From contig NZ_VIWX01000001.1 in assembly GCF_007829955.1 (NCBI RefSeq), positions 1,178,001 to 1,242,000 on the forward strand: a stretch of DNA of 64,000 nucleotides, written 5' to 3'. The position numbers and the translations under genes are program-made. This DNA is from Saccharopolyspora dendranthemae. GTDB taxonomy: Bacteria > Actinomycetota > Actinomycetes > Mycobacteriales > Pseudonocardiaceae. Below the pieces are notes generated by a model that was not told where the DNA came from, made no database searches, and saw only the letters and a program-made list of their open reading frames with translations. Shown here in pieces: positions 1 to 8,290 of the stretch; within the stretch, counting starts at the first letter, position 1; every line of letters begins with the position of its first letter.

Positions 1-1947
1 CGCGGCGCCGAGCAGGTACTCGTCCAGCGGATCGGGCCCGTCGGGATCGGCGAACCTGGCCAGGTGCGGGCCGCCGATGTGCACTCCGAACAGCGGCAGC
101 CCGCGCAGCCGCGCGACCCGCGCGTAGTCGTCCCCGAACTGGTAGACGACCAGCCGGATGCCCATCTCGGCGAAGATCTCCACGGTGTCCACGGTGTCGC
201 CCTGGTGATCGAACAGAGCGGACTCGGGCATGCCCAGCGCCAGCAACCGCGCGGGCAGGCCGGTCTCGCGCAGGATCCGCTGCACGTCTTTGACCAGCTC
301 GGGGTCCCGGCAGTGCCGGTGCGAGAGGTTCATCGCCACGATCGGTCCCCGCTCGCCGAAGCGCTCCGTCCAGTGCGCGGCGTGCCTGCAGACCTCTCCG
401 AGCGCCCAGCTGCCGAGGCGGGTGATCAGCCCGGTCTCCTCGGCCAGGTCCAGGAACGAGCCCTGCCCCAGCTCGCCGAACTCGGGGTGGTCCCAGCGGA
501 TGTCCGCGGCCGCGGCGAACAGCGAGCGGTCGCCGAGCAACCGCATCGGCTCGTACTCGACGAACAGCTCGCCCTGGTCCAGCGCGGCGGGCAGGGCCGC
601 GGAGAGCTTGAAGCGGTCGCGGGCCTCGGCGTTGAGCGCGGCGTCGAACAGCACCCACTGCGCCCGTCCGTCCTGCTTGGCCCGGTAGAGGGTGATGTCG
701 GCATCCCGCAGCAGCGATTCGGCGTCGGTGCCGGCCACCGGCCGTTCGACGATGCCGACGCTGGCCGAGGCCGCGAGCTCGTGGGCGCCGATGCGCGCGG
801 GCCGGGTGACCTCGGCGAGCATCTTCTCCACCTGCCCCACCAGTCCTGCCGCACCCTCGGTGTCGGGCACTAGGACCACGAACTCGTCGCCGCCCATCCG
901 CGCCGCCAGCGCGCCGAACTCGGAGGTCAGGGCCTGCAGGCGCTGGGCGACGGCCCGCAGCAGCTGGTCTCCGACGGGATGTCCGAGGCTGTCGTTGACG
1001 GCCTTGAAGCCGTCCAGGTCGAAGAAGCACAGACCGACCCGGCGATCGGGGTGCGTGCGTTCCAGCGCGCGTTCCATGCTGGTCTGCAGCTGGGTCCGGT
1101 TGGGCAGCCCGGTCAGCGGGTCGTGCACGGCCTGGCGTCGGAACTGCTCCTGGAGCATGTGCCGATCGGTGATGTCCTCGTAGAGCATCACCAGGTAGTC
1201 GGGCGCGCCGTCGGCGGCGCGCACCAGCGACGCCGACAGCTGCGTCCAGATGTGCGAGCCGTGCTGCTCGGTGAAGCGGGTCTCCAGCTGGAAGCGGTCC
1301 ACCTCACCCCGCACCAGGTCCGCGTTGGCCGCCGTCAGCTCGCCGATCCACGACGTGTCGGCGAGGTCGAAGATCGTCCGGCCCACCAGCGATTCCTCGC
1401 CGAGGCGGAAGATCCTGGTCATCGACTCGTTGATCTCGTCGATCACGCCGTCGAGGGTGACGACCGCGATGCCCAGGGCGGAGGAGGTGAACACGGCCCG
1501 CGACCGCGCCTCCGACGCCCGCAACGCCTCCTCGGCGGCGTCCCGGGCGTCGAGCACGGACTGCTTGATGATCTCCTGCTCGTCGAGCGTCTGCTCGCGC
1601 AGCGCACCGGCGAATCCCGACCCGACCGCGCCGAGCACGTCGACCAGCCTGGCCGGGTCCACCTCGCGGTGGTCCGGGAGCGCGGAGGCCAGGTGGTTGA
1701 GCGTTCTGTGCACGACGACGGGGTTGGTGAAGTGCACTCCGACCAAGCGCTCACCGGTCCGCCGCGCGGGTTCCAGCGGCCCGTCGCACGCGGCGAGCAC
1801 GTCGTCGAAGCACTTCTCCAGGAACGCCTCGATCTCGGGACGGCCCATCGCCACGTAGCTGGTGTGGATGATCTCGCGCGTCCACTGCGCAACCACGTGC
1901 CGACGTTCGGCCGCCCCGGTGTCGGGGCTTCCGTCGGTTTCAGGCAT
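1..1947 (-). CDS. PAS-GGDEF-EAL protein with degenerate EAL domain (C-terminus off window)
   Basis: Probable c-di-GMP signalling protein. The visible 649 residues hold a helical N-terminal region (about 1-140), a PAS domain (about 145-260), a GGDEF domain with intact GGDEF at about residues 351-355, and most of an EAL domain that continues past the left window edge. The RxxD inhibitory I-site expected nine residues before GGDEF is absent (EFGA there). The EAL core reads AADIRW where active enzymes have EALVRW, and the DDFGTGYS segment is replaced by YQFGDDYA, so phosphodiesterase activity is unlikely. The family role is diguanylate cyclase (2 GTP to c-di-GMP); cyclase activity here is inferred from the intact motif. 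The ATG at 1947 gives a start that aligns with its paralogue at 3058-5109. It is probably co-transcribed with that gene and the methyltransferase between them. Confidence 0.88.
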   Translation of the reverse strand, partial: MPETDGSPDTGAAERRHVVAQWTREIIHTSYVAMGRPEIEAFLEKCFDDVLAACDGPLEPARRTGERLVGVHFTNPVVVHRTLNHLASALPDHREVDPARLVDVLGAVGSGFAGALREQTLDEQEIIKQSVLDARDAAEEALRASEARSRAVFTSSALGIAVVTLDGVIDEINESMTRIFRLGEESLVGRTIFDLADTSWIGELTAANADLVRGEVDRFQLETRFTEQHGSHIWTQLSASLVRAADGAPDYLVMLYEDITDRHMLQEQFRRQAVHDPLTGLPNRTQLQTSMERALERTHPDRRVGLCFFDLDGFKAVNDSLGHPVGDQLLRAVAQRLQALTSEFGALAARMGGDEFVVLVPDTEGAAGLVGQVEKMLAEVTRPARIGAHELAASASVGIVERPVAGTDAESLLRDADITLYRAKQDGRAQWVLFDAALNAEARDRFKLSAALPAALDQGELFVEYEPMRLLGDRSLFAAAADIRWDHPEFGELGQGSFLDLAEETGLITRLGSWALGEVCRHAAHWTERFGERGPIVAMNLSHRHCRDPELVKDVQRILRETGLPARLLALGMPESALFDHQGDTVDTVEIFAEMGIRLVVYQFGDDYARVARLRGLPLFGVHIGGPHLARFADPDGPDPLDEYLLGAA

Positions 1948-2061
1948 CGCTCACACCTTCTGCCCGGCGTTGCCGGTCGCATCGCGCACCGGCCGGGGAC
2001 CGGCCGGTGCGAAGTCGGTGATCAGTCTGGCCACACCGTCGCGAGCTCGCACGACGACGCG

Positions 2062-2871
2062 TCAGACCTTGCGCCCGACCAGTCCGTAGACGATGGACTC
2101 CTCGGGTCGTTCACCGACGTCCTCGGGCGAGTCGGGGTGCCACTCCGGGACGTAGACCACCCTCGGCTCGACGAGCTCGAAATCGGAGACCAACTCGGCG
2201 ACCTCGGCGCGGGTCCGCAGGGTGACCGGGTTGGAGCTGTTCTCGTAGAGCTTGACCAGGCCCTGCACGCCTTCCGGGAAGTCCTCGCCGGTGACGTGCG
2301 AGAAGCCCAGGTAGCTGCCGGGAGCCATCTTGTCGTAGTACTGGCCGATGATCTCGCGCGGCTTGGCGCTGTCGGGGACGAAGTGCAGCAGCGCCACCAT
2401 CATCACCGCGACCGGCTGCGAGAAGTCCAGCAACCGCTGGGTTTCCGCGGATTCCAGCACCGCGGGCACGTCCAGCAGATCGGCTTGCACGATCGTGGCG
2501 TTCTCGTTGCCCTCGAGGATCGAGCGGCTGTGCGCCACGGCGACCGGCTCGTTGTCGACGTAGACCACGCGCGCCTGCGGGTCCACCGCGTGCACGATCT
2601 CGTGCACGTTGCCCGCCGTCGGGATTCCCGAACCGATGTCGAGGAATTGGCGGATCCCCTGGTCGAGGCAGTAGCGCACCGCGCGGCGCAGGAAGGCGCG
2701 GTTGTTGAGCGCGACCTCCTTGACGTTGGGCACGACGCCCAGGACCTGGTTGCCCAGTTCGCGGTCCACGGCGAAGTTGTGCGCGCCACCTAAGTAGAAG
2801 TCGTAACAGCGGGCGGCGCTGGGCTTGTCCAGGTCGACTCCCTCGGCCAGCCAGTCGGGTCGCTGCTCCAT
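2062..2871 (-). CDS. SAM-dependent methyltransferase, DUF574 family
   Basis: 269-residue protein of the actinobacterial DUF574 (Methyltransf_19) family. The family hallmark DFYLGGAHN lies at residues 24-32 and the SAM-binding motif DIGSGIPT at 78-85. These proteins are predicted small-molecule methyltransferases and I know of no settled substrate. AGGAGG lies eight bases before the ATG at 2871, giving a firm start. The gene sits between two c-di-GMP-type regulators on the same strand, with a 114-base gap downstream and 186 bases upstream, so it may share their transcript or have its own promoter in the 186-base gap. No transmembrane or signal segment is visible, so it is cytoplasmic. Confidence 0.88.
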   Translation of the reverse strand: MEQRPDWLAEGVDLDKPSAARCYDFYLGGAHNFAVDRELGNQVLGVVPNVKEVALNNRAFLRRAVRYCLDQGIRQFLDIGSGIPTAGNVHEIVHAVDPQARVVYVDNEPVAVAHSRSILEGNENATIVQADLLDVPAVLESAETQRLLDFSQPVAVMMVALLHFVPDSAKPREIIGQYYDKMAPGSYLGFSHVTGEDFPEGVQGLVKLYENSSNPVTLRTRAEVAELVSDFELVEPRVVYVPEWHPDSPEDVGERPEESIVYGLVGRKV

Positions 2872-3057
2872 AGAATCCAGCCTCCTGCACGTGGTTTTCA
2901 GTTCGACACCCGGGAAAAGGTGATCAAGAAGGCCATCGTACTGTCACGCACAGCGCCCGGTCATGCACCGTCAGTGGTGCGACCAATGCGCTCGGGCGTT
3001 GGTCCCTCTCCAGGAATCCTGCTTCTCCTTCGGGGTTTTCGAGCCACTTGAGATCAA

Positions 3058-5109
3058 CTACGCGCCGCCCACGAGATCGACGACCTCCATCGCCGACACC
3101 CGATCGCTGACGTGCGGCCCCTGGATCAGGCCGACCCCGATCTCCGACAACCGGTTCGCCTGCTCCGCACTCGTCACACCGGTGGCCAGCACCGGGAGGT
3201 CCATCAGTCGCGCCGCGCCGACCGCGCTGCGCACCAGGTATTCGCTGATCGGTTCCGGCCCACCGGGGTCCGCCAGACCATCGATGTGCGGTCCGTCGAT
3301 GAGAACCCCCGCCAGCGGCAGATCTTTGAGCCGGTCCACGCGGGAGTAGCCCGAGCCGAACTCCTGCACGAACAGCTGGATCCCCATCTCGGCGAAGATC
3401 TCCACGGTGTCCACCGGTTCCCCTTGGTGGTCGAACAACGCGGATTCCGGCAGGCACAGCACCAGCGACGCCGCGGGAAGCCCGGTGGTCTCCAGCGATT
3501 CGCGCAGATCGCGGACCAGCTCGGGGTCGCGGCAGTGGCGGGCCGAGAGCGTCACCGCCAGCAGCGGCGCGTGCTCACCGAGCTCGCGCGCCCAGCGGGC
3601 CGCGTGGTTGCCCGCCTGCTCCAGGGTCCAGCCGCCCAGCCTGGTGATCAGGCCGGTTTCCTCGGCGAGGCCGAAGAACCGGCTCGCCCCCAGTTCGCCG
3701 AACTCGTCGTGGTCCCAGCGCACGTTGGCCATCACGGCCATGATGCTGCCGGTCTCGACGTCGGCGACGGGGTCGTACTCCACGAACAGCTCGTTCTTCT
3801 CCAGCGCCGAGGGCAGCGCCGCCGACAGCCGGAAGTTCTCGTGCGCCACCGCGTTTCGCTCGGGGTCGAAGAGAACCCACAGCGCGCGCCCGTCGCGCTT
3901 GGCGCGGAACAGCGTGATGTCGGCGTCGCGCAGCAGAGAACCGGTGTCGGTGCCGATCACCTCGCGCTCGACGATGCCGACGCTGGCGGAGGCGGTCAGC
4001 TCGTGGGCACCGATCCACATCGGCTTGGTGATCTCCCGGAGCAGCAGGTCGACCAGGTCGACCACCCGGGCGGCGTCGTAGGAGTCGGGGATGACCACGG
4101 CGAACTCGTCGCCGCCGGTGCGCGAGACCACCGCGCTCTCCTGCGCGGCCAGCGCTTGCAACCTGCGCGCCACCTCGCGCAGCATCCGGTCGCCGATGCC
4201 GTGACCGAGGCTGTCGTTGACGGCCTTGAACCCGTCCAGGTCGAACAGGCACAGACCCACGCGGCGACCGGGGTAGACGGGCGTGAGCGCGGCGTCGATG
4301 CAGGATTCGAGCTGGGCGCGGTTGGCCAGCCCGGTCAGCGGGTCCTGAACGGCCTGCTTGCGGAACTGCTCCTGGAGCAGGTGCCGGTCGGTGATGTCCT
4401 CGCAGAGCACCACGAGGTGATCGGGCCTGCCGAGGTCGTCGCGGACCAGAAGCGCCGTCATCCGCACCCACACCTGCGCGTCGTCGGCAGCGGTGAAGCG
4501 GGCGTCGAGGTTCACCCGCTCTCCCGCTCCGTCAGCGAGGTCGGCGAGCGCTCCCGTGAGCTCCGGGCGCCACCGGTCGTCGACGAGCCGCAGCACCGAG
4601 GCGCCGAGCAGCTCGGCCTCGGAGAGCCGGAACATGCGGCGCAGCGCCGCGTTGGCCTCCTCGATCACGCCGGTGGTGCTGACCGCCGCCACGCCCGTGC
4701 TGGGGGTGTTGAACAGCACCTCCGACCGTCCGCGGTGGTTGCGGGCCGGGCGCTGCACGACCGCCTCGCCCGCGCGCAACTCCTCGGCGAAGCCGGCGGC
4801 GAGGTTGCCGAGGGCGGTCACGATCCGGGCCGGCGGGACGTCGGGCAGCACTCCGGGCAGTTCGGCGGCGAGGAGCTTGAGCGTGCTGGGGAGGACGGCG
4901 GGGTCGCGTCGGTGCAGCGCCACCAGTGCCGCGCCCGCGGCCTGGGCCGCGCCCTCGCGATCCGGGCAGGAGAGCTCGCCGAGCAGGTGCTCCAAGCAGC
5001 CGCCCAGCAGCTCTTCGGCTTCACCGCGGCGCAGCGGCACGGAGCCGCTGTGCGCGATCTCGCGCTTCCACCGCTGGAGGAACTCCTCGCGAACCACCTC
5101 GGTGATCAC
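3058..5109 (-). CDS. PAS-GGDEF-EAL protein with inactive EAL domain
   Basis: About 683 residues with an N-terminal helical region, a PAS domain (about 125-240), GGDEF (intact at about 332-336) and a full-length EAL domain to the C-terminus. EALVRW is replaced by MANVRW, the metal-binding Asn of the NLSxR motif is Thr (VTLSARH), DDFGTGYS is QEFGSGYS, and the Glu of the AEGVE motif is Thr (ATGVT). This EAL is therefore almost certainly non-catalytic and may bind c-di-GMP or act as a structural module. The I-site RxxD is also missing (QESA). The GTG start at 5109 has GGAG seven bases upstream; an ATG at 5172 and another in-frame start at 5202 are possible but lack a ribosome site. It is paralogous along its length to the gene at 1-1947 and probably arose by tandem duplication around the DUF574 gene. 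Confidence 0.88.
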   Translation of the reverse strand: MITEVVREEFLQRWKREIAHSGSVPLRRGEAEELLGGCLEHLLGELSCPDREGAAQAAGAALVALHRRDPAVLPSTLKLLAAELPGVLPDVPPARIVTALGNLAAGFAEELRAGEAVVQRPARNHRGRSEVLFNTPSTGVAAVSTTGVIEEANAALRRMFRLSEAELLGASVLRLVDDRWRPELTGALADLADGAGERVNLDARFTAADDAQVWVRMTALLVRDDLGRPDHLVVLCEDITDRHLLQEQFRKQAVQDPLTGLANRAQLESCIDAALTPVYPGRRVGLCLFDLDGFKAVNDSLGHGIGDRMLREVARRLQALAAQESAVVSRTGGDEFAVVIPDSYDAARVVDLVDLLLREITKPMWIGAHELTASASVGIVEREVIGTDTGSLLRDADITLFRAKRDGRALWVLFDPERNAVAHENFRLSAALPSALEKNELFVEYDPVADVETGSIMAVMANVRWDHDEFGELGASRFFGLAEETGLITRLGGWTLEQAGNHAARWARELGEHAPLLAVTLSARHCRDPELVRDLRESLETTGLPAASLVLCLPESALFDHQGEPVDTVEIFAEMGIQLFVQEFGSGYSRVDRLKDLPLAGVLIDGPHIDGLADPGGPEPISEYLVRSAVGAARLMDLPVLATGVTSAEQANRLSEIGVGLIQGPHVSDRVSAMEVVDLVGGA

Positions 5110-5202
5110 GGTTGCGCTCCGGCGGTACTCCGGTGTGGCGTTCGACGCACGCGCCCACCCTGTCCTCGACATCGTCAACACCGCGTGTAATCGGTTCTGC
5201 AC

Positions 5203-5529
5203 GTTGAGTACCGACGCGGTTGATCAATGCCTGATCCTACTGTCACTCACCGCGTCCGGTCACGTACTCAGCGGTGAAGAAATGCGCCTGGTCCGCCCTC
5301 TCGCGTAGACCGGACGGTGGAAATGATCTTCAGCCGTCCGGTTCCGCGAGGTAGTGGCCGAGATCCGTTATGAGCATTGTCACCAGCCCGCATGGCGGGA
5401 TCGGGGGTAAGGCAGACCTAAGCTGGGGGTTGATTCCGCGCATGGCCCAAGGCCCGGTCCATTTCGGGTCCGCTGTCGCGCGGCTTCGCAGTCGAGCGCG
5501 CCGAGCCAGGCGCACCTGGAGGAGAGTGC
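5203..5529. other. Divergent intergenic region (327 bases)
   Basis: Non-coding gap between the GGDEF gene (leftward) and fprA (rightward); it must hold both promoters. A TAGGAT hexamer on the minus strand (5234-5239) could be a -10 for the GGDEF gene, but no convincing -35 accompanies it. A possible iron-regulator box lies at 5403-5421 and is listed separately. No small open frame with a ribosome site was found. Confidence 0.6.
5403..5421 (-). promoter_or_regulatory. Possible DtxR/IdeR-type iron box upstream of fprA
   Basis: Read on the minus strand, the 19 bases match the IdeR/DmdR consensus TTAGGTTAGSCTAACCTAA at 13 of 19 positions: the left half TTAGGT is perfect and the right half is weak. 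It lies about 110 bases before the fprA start. Iron control of a ferredoxin reductase would make sense, but a half-degenerate site in a long gap can arise by chance. Confidence 0.35.
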
Positions 5530-6879
5530 ATGACCCGCCCGTTGCGAGTCGCGATCGTCGGGGCCGGCCCGGCCGGCGTGTACGCCGCCGACATCCTGAC
5601 CAAGTCCGAGACCCCGGTCGAGATCGACCTGCTGGACCGGATGCCGGCACCCTACGGCCTGATCCGCTACGGCGTGGCCCCCGACCACCCGCGCATCAAG
5701 GGCATCATCAACGCGCTGCAGCGCGTCATGGAGAAGCCGGAGATCCGCTTCCTCGGCCACGTCGAGTACGGCGTGGACGTCAAGCTCGAAGACCTGCAGC
5801 GCTACTACGACTCGGTGATCTTCTCGACCGGCGCCGACCAGGACCGCCCGCTGGACATCCCGGGCATCGACCTGCCGCACAGCTACGGCGCCGCCGAGTT
5901 CGTCTACTGGTACGACGGCTACCCCGAGTCGCCGCGCGACTGGACCCTCGACGGTGAGCACGTCGCCGTGATCGGCGCGGGCAACGTCGCGCTGGACGTG
6001 GCCCGAGTGCTGGCCAAGCAGGCCGACGACATGCTCAGCACCGAGATCCCGGACAACGTCTACCGGGGCTTGTGCGACTCCACGGTCACCGACGTGCACC
6101 TGTTCGCGCGTCGCGGGCCTGCGCAGGCCAAGTTCACGCCGCTGGAGCTGCGCGAGCTCGACCACCAGGACGAGGTCGAGATCATCGTGCACCCGGAGGG
6201 CTTCGAGCTCGACGAGGCCAGCGAGCAGGAGATCACCAACAACAACCAGGTCAAGTCCATCGTCAAGACCCTGCAGGACTGGGCGCTGCGCGACCCCAAG
6301 CACAACACCAAGCGCCGCCTGCACCTGCACTTCCTGCGCGGCCCGGTGGAGGTCACCGGCACCGACCGCGTGGAGAGCTTCAAGGTCGAGGTCATGGAGC
6401 TCACCGGCGACGGCAACGTGCGCGGCACCGGCGAGTACGAGACCTACCCGGTCCAGCAGGTCTACCGGGCCGTCGGCTACCTCAGCTCGCCGATCGCCGA
6501 CCTGCCCTTCGACACCAAGAAGGGCACGGTGCCCAACGACGGCGGCCGCGTCCTGGACCTCGACGGCGAGCACATCCCCGGCGTCTACACGACCGGCTGG
6601 ATCAAGCGCGGTCCCGTCGGCCTGATCGGGCACACCAAGGGCGACGCCCTGGAGACGATCAACCACCTGCTGGAAGACCTCGACCAGCTCCCCGAGCCCG
6701 AGCAGCCCGACTCCGACAGCATCATCAACGTGCTGGAGGAGCGCGGCATCGAGTACACGACCTGGGAGGGCTGGGCCCGCCTGGACACCCACGAGAAGTC
6801 CCTCGGCGAGCCCCACGGCCGCGAGCGCATCAAGGTCGTCGCCCGAGACGAGATGGTCAAGATCTCCCGAGGCGAGTGA
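5530..6879 (+). CDS. fprA: Ferredoxin/adrenodoxin-type NADP+ reductase FprA
   Basis: 449-residue FAD flavoprotein that transfers electrons between NADPH and ferredoxins, supplying cytochromes P450 and Fe-S enzymes; cytoplasmic. The FAD-binding GAGPAG is at residues 11-16, the family signature APYGLIRYGVAPDHP follows at about 41-55, the NADP-binding GAGNVALDVAR lies near 150, and the C-terminal GWIKRGPVGLIGHTKGD motif is complete. Length matches mycobacterial FprA (about 456) with no extra ferredoxin domain. GGAGGAG lies six bases before the ATG. It is monocistronic, followed by a strong hairpin at 6919-6976. A partial iron box sits upstream. Confidence 0.96.
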   Translation: MTRPLRVAIVGAGPAGVYAADILTKSETPVEIDLLDRMPAPYGLIRYGVAPDHPRIKGIINALQRVMEKPEIRFLGHVEYGVDVKLEDLQRYYDSVIFSTGADQDRPLDIPGIDLPHSYGAAEFVYWYDGYPESPRDWTLDGEHVAVIGAGNVALDVARVLAKQADDMLSTEIPDNVYRGLCDSTVTDVHLFARRGPAQAKFTPLELRELDHQDEVEIIVHPEGFELDEASEQEITNNNQVKSIVKTLQDWALRDPKHNTKRRLHLHFLRGPVEVTGTDRVESFKVEVMELTGDGNVRGTGEYETYPVQQVYRAVGYLSSPIADLPFDTKKGTVPNDGGRVLDLDGEHIPGVYTTGWIKRGPVGLIGHTKGDALETINHLLEDLDQLPEPEQPDSDSIINVLEERGIEYTTWEGWARLDTHEKSLGEPHGRERIKVVARDEMVKISRGE

Positions 6880-6918
6880 CGACCGCGTCACCCGCGCGGA
6901 GAAGACCGAGGGCCCGGC

Positions 6919-6976
6919 CCCCACGACCGAGAACCGCAGGAATCGTCAGCACGATTCCTGCGGTTCTGTCGTGGGG
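6919..6976. terminator. Bidirectional hairpin terminator
   Basis: A 17-bp perfect stem (6930-6946 with 6951-6967), loop CAGC, extended by an 8-bp outer stem (6919-6926 with 6969-6976) across a 3/1 internal loop. It lies between the convergent fprA and MHS-transporter genes and can serve both. There is no U-tract, as is common in actinomycetes. Confidence 0.85.
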
Positions 6977-6979
6977 CGG

Positions 6980-8269
6980 TCAGGCCGGGTGGGTTGTCCT
7001 GTGGGCGAGGAGGCCTCCTGCTGCGGTGATGAGGGCGAGGACGAGCAGCAGGGCTGCTGTGGACCAGGACCGCTCGTCGCTGGCGATCAGCAGGGCGCTG
7101 GCGATCAGCGGGACGAAGCCGCTGATCAGCCCGCTGAAGTTGGACGAGATCGCGACGCCGCTGTAGCGCAGGTGGACCGGGAACAGCCCGGCCAGCAGCG
7201 AACCCGACACGGCGTAGGGGATCGACAGGCAGTTGATGCCCAGCGTCACCGCGATGATCACCAGCGCCGGGTTGCGCGTGTCGATCATCCAGAACACCGG
7301 GAACGCCACCGCGGCCGAGAGCACACCGCCCCACAGGCAGACCCGTCCCGGGCTGTAGCGGTCGGCCAGCCTGCCGCCGAAGATCAGCGTCACCACCTGG
7401 ACCGCCGCCGCGATCAGCGTCGCGCCCAGCATCAGCGACTTCGGCAACTCCAGCTGACCCGCGCCGTAGCTGATCACGAACGTCGTCAGCAGGTAGAAGC
7501 CGCCGATGCCGATCAGCGACGCCGCGATGCCGATCAGCACCTGCCGCCAAGCCGTGCGGAACAGCTCCAGCGCGGGAACCGAAGCGCGGTCGTGCTCGGC
7601 GAGCATCCGCTCGAACAGCGGCGACTCCCCCACCCTGCGCCGCAGGTACAGCGCGACGCCCAGCAGCGGGAAGGCCGCCAGGAACGGCAGTCGCCAGCCC
7701 CACGAGTCGAAGGACTCGTCGGGCAGCATCGCCACCAGGTAGAACCCGCCCGAGGACAGCAGGGTTCCGATCGGTGAACCGATCTGCGGCAGGGCCGCGA
7801 ACCGGCCGCGCTGCTCCGGCGGCGCGTGCTCCACCGCGAGCGTGACCGCACCACCCCACTCGCCGCCGACCGCAATGCCCTGCAGCACGCGCAACGCGGT
7901 CAGCAGCAGCGGTGCCGCCAGACCGATGGCCACGAAGTCGGGCAGCAGGCCGATGAGCCCGGTCACCACGCTGATCAGCGTGACCGTGATGAGCAGGCAG
8001 CGCCTGCGCCCGATGCGGTCTCCGAGGTGGCCGAACACCACCGCGCCGAGCGGCCTCGCGAGGAAGCCCACCGCGAACGAGGCGAACGCGGCCAGCGTCG
8101 CCACCGCCGGGTCCTCGGTCGCGAAGTACAGCCGGTCGAACACGATCGACGCCGCCGTGCCGTAGAGGAAGTAGTCGTACCACTCCAGCGCGGTACCGAC
8201 GAACGCGGCGAACGCGACCTTGCGCGACTCGGCGGGATCGATGCGTGGCGTGCTCGCTGTTTCGGTCAC
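6980..8269 (-). CDS. MFS transporter, metabolite:H+ symporter (MHS) family
   Basis: 429-residue integral membrane protein with about 12 hydrophobic helices. ALEWYDYFLYG near residue 28 and GHLGDRIGRRR before the cytoplasmic loop are signatures of the ProP/ShiA/KgtP-type MHS branch, which imports organic acids, betaines or other small polar solutes with protons. It is the last gene of the operon containing the urease-like genes and the amidohydrolase, with only 21 bases between it and the amidohydrolase, so it probably imports that pathway's nitrogenous substrate. The substrate cannot be read from sequence. The ATG at 8269 has a GGGAGGCC stretch about eight bases upstream. Confidence 0.92.
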   Translation of the reverse strand: MTETASTPRIDPAESRKVAFAAFVGTALEWYDYFLYGTAASIVFDRLYFATEDPAVATLAAFASFAVGFLARPLGAVVFGHLGDRIGRRRCLLITVTLISVVTGLIGLLPDFVAIGLAAPLLLTALRVLQGIAVGGEWGGAVTLAVEHAPPEQRGRFAALPQIGSPIGTLLSSGGFYLVAMLPDESFDSWGWRLPFLAAFPLLGVALYLRRRVGESPLFERMLAEHDRASVPALELFRTAWRQVLIGIAASLIGIGGFYLLTTFVISYGAGQLELPKSLMLGATLIAAAVQVVTLIFGGRLADRYSPGRVCLWGGVLSAAVAFPVFWMIDTRNPALVIIAVTLGINCLSIPYAVSGSLLAGLFPVHLRYSGVAISSNFSGLISGFVPLIASALLIASDERSWSTAALLLVLALITAAGGLLAHRTTHPA

Positions 8270-8290
8270 GGGGCCTCCCGTTGTGCCGGA

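Noticed and set aside
979..2793. 600-codon open frame on the plus strand
   Set aside because: Antisense to the GGDEF and DUF574 genes, whose motifs are unmistakable.
5260..5285. BldD-like site GTACTCAGCGGTGA before the GGDEF gene
   Set aside because: Needs a one-base insertion to match the BldD consensus; not supportable by eye.
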